DNA of 45,610 nucleotides from Elusimicrobia bacterium CG1_02_56_21 (GTDB lineage: Bacteria; Elusimicrobiota; Elusimicrobia; Elusimicrobiales; UBA9959). Each line of letters starts with the position of its first letter. Within the stretch, counting starts at the first letter, position 1. The notes beneath the pieces are model-generated. The model was not told where the DNA came from. It did not search any database and saw nothing but the letters and a program-made list of their open reading frames with translations. Below are positions 43,804 through 45,610 of the stretch, in pieces. Made by a program: the position numbers and the translations under genes. The stretch lies in assembly GCA_001871115.1 (NCBI GenBank), contig MNUR01000088.1, forward strand, positions 1 through 45,610. The letters run 5' to 3'.

Positions 43804-44544
43804 ATGCAGAACTTTACCCAGCAAAATACAAACCCTGGCGGAGAGACAAAACTCTCCGTCAGGATGCCTTTCGCGGTATTGGCCGCGCTATTGATCCTAA
43901 ATCAAGCGTTCTACCTGCTTTCCGGAAGGCTCCATCCGCACATTTTTAACTACTATACAGGCGCAGGCCATGACAAATACGCTGTAGATTTTGCAATCAC
44001 GATTGTGAAGAATATTTTAATAATAGGCTGGCAGATACTGCTCATATCATTCAGCCTCAGACTCTGTCATCTCACACAAGCTGATATAGGATGGCGGCTC
44101 CCAAAGCACTTCGGGAAAATAGCATCCGGCGTACTCATATTAATAGCTTACAGGCTCCTGAAAACTATTTTTTGGGGAAATGCAGACGGCACATTCGCCC
44201 CTCATTTAGGGCCAAGCGGCTTCTGGAGCGCATTGAACAACCCCGTTGTCTACTATCACCTGATAGTTGTCCCATTTGTATCACCGCTGTTCGAGGAACT
44301 GATATACCGCGGCCTTGTATTTAGCATTCTTGAAAAAAGACTAGGTTGGAAATGGGCGGTATTCGGCAGCGCGCTATTTTTCTCCGCATTTCACACCTCG
44401 AGCATCATATCGTTTAGTTTTGAAATTTTCATAAAAGGTATCATTTACGGACTTTTACGGAAATGGGATGGCTCGATCTGGAGCAGCACCGCCGCCCACT
44501 GCACGAACAACCTGCTAGCTTCGTGGTTTATTATCAGCATATAG
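43804..44544 (+). CDS. CPBP-family intramembrane metalloprotease
   Basis: The 246-residue protein has about seven hydrophobic segments and the CPBP (Rce1-like) motifs: E164-E165-x3-R169 in FEELIYRGLVF, FFSAFHTSS with the second-motif histidine, and HCTNNLLA near the end. The family includes CAAX proteases and bacterial proteins tied to bacteriocin self-immunity or maturation. The ATG at 43804 is used; longer frames starting at 43720 or 43765 would overlap the previous gene and have no signal. It sits 10 bases after the secreted protein and 24 before the next gene, as part of a three-gene unit. Confidence 0.88.
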   Translation: MQNFTQQNTNPGGETKLSVRMPFAVLAALLILNQAFYLLSGRLHPHIFNYYTGAGHDKYAVDFAITIVKNILIIGWQILLISFSLRLCHLTQADIGWRLPKHFGKIASGVLILIAYRLLKTIFWGNADGTFAPHLGPSGFWSALNNPVVYYHLIVVPFVSPLFEELIYRGLVFSILEKRLGWKWAVFGSALFFSAFHTSSIISFSFEIFIKGIIYGLLRKWDGSIWSSTAAHCTNNLLASWFIISI

Positions 44545-44568
44545 CGCAGAAACGGCACAATTAAATAA

Positions 44569-44991
44569 ATGACCACAGGATTCCAGATATCGAAATGGAC
44601 AAAACTCTCGGTCGTCGGTATTGTGATAGTATTTGCGGCATTAGTTCTCTATGCCATACTCCGGGCACATAATAGACGCATGCGGCCATATATGCCGATG
44701 ATTACCGAAGCTAAAGATTTGAACCTGGATTTTGACACGGCAACAAGCAACCCCGATAAGTACTTAGAAAAATACACTATCTGGTGCGTGCAGAACTTGG
44801 CAAAAGGGCAAACATATTACCACGGAGATGCCCGACGGCCAATATACGTATTCAATCATCAGCAAATGCCGATATTCACAGGATACAAGCACACAAACTG
44901 CATGGAGATGTTGTTGCAGATCAAAGGCGCAAGAGCAAACGGAACAGACCCTGGAAGCGTAGGGGTAATGTTCATAAAGGAAATCAATTGA
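44569..44991 (+). CDS. Single-pass membrane protein of unknown function
   Basis: The 140-residue protein has one hydrophobic segment (about residues 14-32, VVGIVIVFAALVLYAI). A soluble domain of about 100 residues follows, with beta-type stretches (YTIWCVQNLAKGQTYYHGD, RPIYVFNHQQMPIF) and two cysteines. I recognise no family; the end (DPGSVGVMFIKEI) could suit an OB-type fold. It is the last gene of the island and is followed by a GC hairpin and repeat copy C. Confidence 0.6.
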   Translation: MTTGFQISKWTKLSVVGIVIVFAALVLYAILRAHNRRMRPYMPMITEAKDLNLDFDTATSNPDKYLEKYTIWCVQNLAKGQTYYHGDARRPIYVFNHQQMPIFTGYKHTNCMEMLLQIKGARANGTDPGSVGVMFIKEIN

Positions 44992-45013
44992 GCGAACCGA
45001 AACCAGAAAAACC

Positions 45014-45044
45014 GGCGGCCCGGCCCGCAGCGGGCGGGGCCGCC
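45014..45044. terminator. GC-rich hairpin closing the island operon
   Basis: A 14-base arm (45014-45027, starting GGCGGCCC) pairs with 45031-45044 at 13 of 14 positions around a 3-base loop. There is no T-run after it. It immediately precedes repeat copy C, just as the 42676 hairpin precedes copy B. Confidence 0.6.
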
Positions 45045-45050
45045 AGACTT

Positions 45051-45180
45051 GTGCACATCATTACCTTCGGCTGACCTGTGGGGACGATTCCGCCTTGCTC
45101 TGTATCGGTTCCTAAAAAATCTCTATAGATCCAGCGCCTAGATCGCCTGGTGATGCCGCGAGAAGCCGTTCGCGGGCCTG
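45051..45180. repeat. Mosaic intergenic repeat, copy C
   Basis: It begins GTGCACATCATTACCTTCGG and continues GCTGACCTGTGG, like copies A and B. It then diverges until GCCGCGAGAAGCCGTTCGCG, which restores similarity and leads directly into the 213-base tandem repeat. Confidence 0.75.
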
Positions 45181-45610
45181 ATCACTGAATTGTGTCGCTA
45201 CGCTCCACCCGGCACTACGCGCCTTCGCTCCGCTCGCTCGCCGCAGGGTGGCCGCGCTTGCCGGCCACTATGCGGCTCCCCTGCCGTCTTTGGAAGCGGT
45301 AGGCCGATCTTATCCGCGAGATGTCGTCGCAGGCGTGGCCACGCAGCGCGGCCCCGCACTGCTCCTTGCCGCGAGAAGCGGGTCGCGGGCCTGATCACTG
45401 AATTGTGTCGCTTCGCTCCACCCGGCACTACGCGCCTTCGCTCCGCTCGCTCGCCGCAGGGTGGCCGCGCTTGCCGGCCACTATGCGGCTCCCCTGCCGT
45501 CTTTGGAAGCGGTAGGCCGATCTTATCCGCGAGATGTCGTCGCAGGCGTGGCCACGCAGCGCGGCCCCGCACTGCTCCTTGCCGCGAGAAGCGGGTTCGC
45601 AAGGCTCGGC
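45181..45610. repeat. 213-bp tandem duplication at the window end
   Basis: Unit one (45181-45393) and unit two (from 45394) agree almost throughout; I see one substitution (A at 45200, T at 45413) before the end of unit two, which diverges after GAGAAGCGGG. Each unit contains GATCTTATCCGCGAGA and CTGCTCCTTGCCGC, modules also present in copy A. The period is divisible by three, so an open minus-strand frame spans it, but I do not regard it as a gene. Confidence 0.85.

Noticed and set aside
45198-45602. 134-residue minus-strand open frame
   Set aside because: It is the translation of the 213-bp tandem repeat (period divisible by three), with repeated Arg-rich peptide and no start signal.

Overview
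The window reads as part of a chromosome of a Gram-negative, GC-rich bacterium. The best guess is an uncultured lineage close to Elusimicrobiota or the FCB group. This is an inference from a PorV-like outer-membrane protein next to a giant secreted protein with a FlgD/T9SS-like C-terminus, a Bat operon, and a ChaN-like protein. No rRNA or other marker is present to confirm it.

Positions 1-13,800 are mostly housekeeping and envelope genes. They include a cut-off gene, folE, a tRNA-Gly(CCC) whose 3' end is duplicated downstream, and a membrane-anchored glycogen-binding-like protein. A 1929-residue kelch/fibronectin secreted protein follows, coupled to its PorV-like partner. Then come a polyamine pair (SpeH plus a thermospermine-synthase-like aminopropyltransferase), a lysine-rich DksA/TraR-type protein, an RDD membrane protein, a class II amidotransferase and a HEAT-repeat protein.

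Positions 13,800-22,150 hold a compact Bat (aerotolerance-type) operon: MoxR ATPase, DUF58, a BatD-like membrane protein, BatA, a BatB-TPR fusion, BatD and BatE. Most junctions overlap by four bases (ATGA or GTGA). The likely role is MoxR-driven assembly or repair of envelope complexes by von Willebrand factor A proteins.

Positions 22,380-33,050 carry sugar-phosphate and glycolytic genes (rpiB, a transaldolase-phosphoglucose isomerase fusion with an extra C-terminal domain, a short pyruvate kinase). These are followed by rsgA, a CPAF-like S41 protease overlapping a ChaN-like protein, and an Uup-type ABC-F ATPase.

From about 33,050 the character changes to an accessory region. It has a truncated copper ATPase, a frameshifted TVP38-type gene, a DUF2652 protein, large secreted proteins of unknown function, a DUF1186/SEC-C protein and an AAA/DUF4143 ATPase. 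The ATPase has an operator-like array phased at 32 bp. A BRO-N protein with several TTGTCGACAA palindromes follows, then an AT-richer three-gene island (secreted protein, CPBP protease, membrane-anchored protein). Three mosaic copies of an intergenic repeat punctuate this region, and the last one runs into a 213-bp tandem duplication at the window end. The repeat-bounded island and the phased operator array are the best candidates for something undescribed. No CRISPR array, complete transposase or rRNA was seen.
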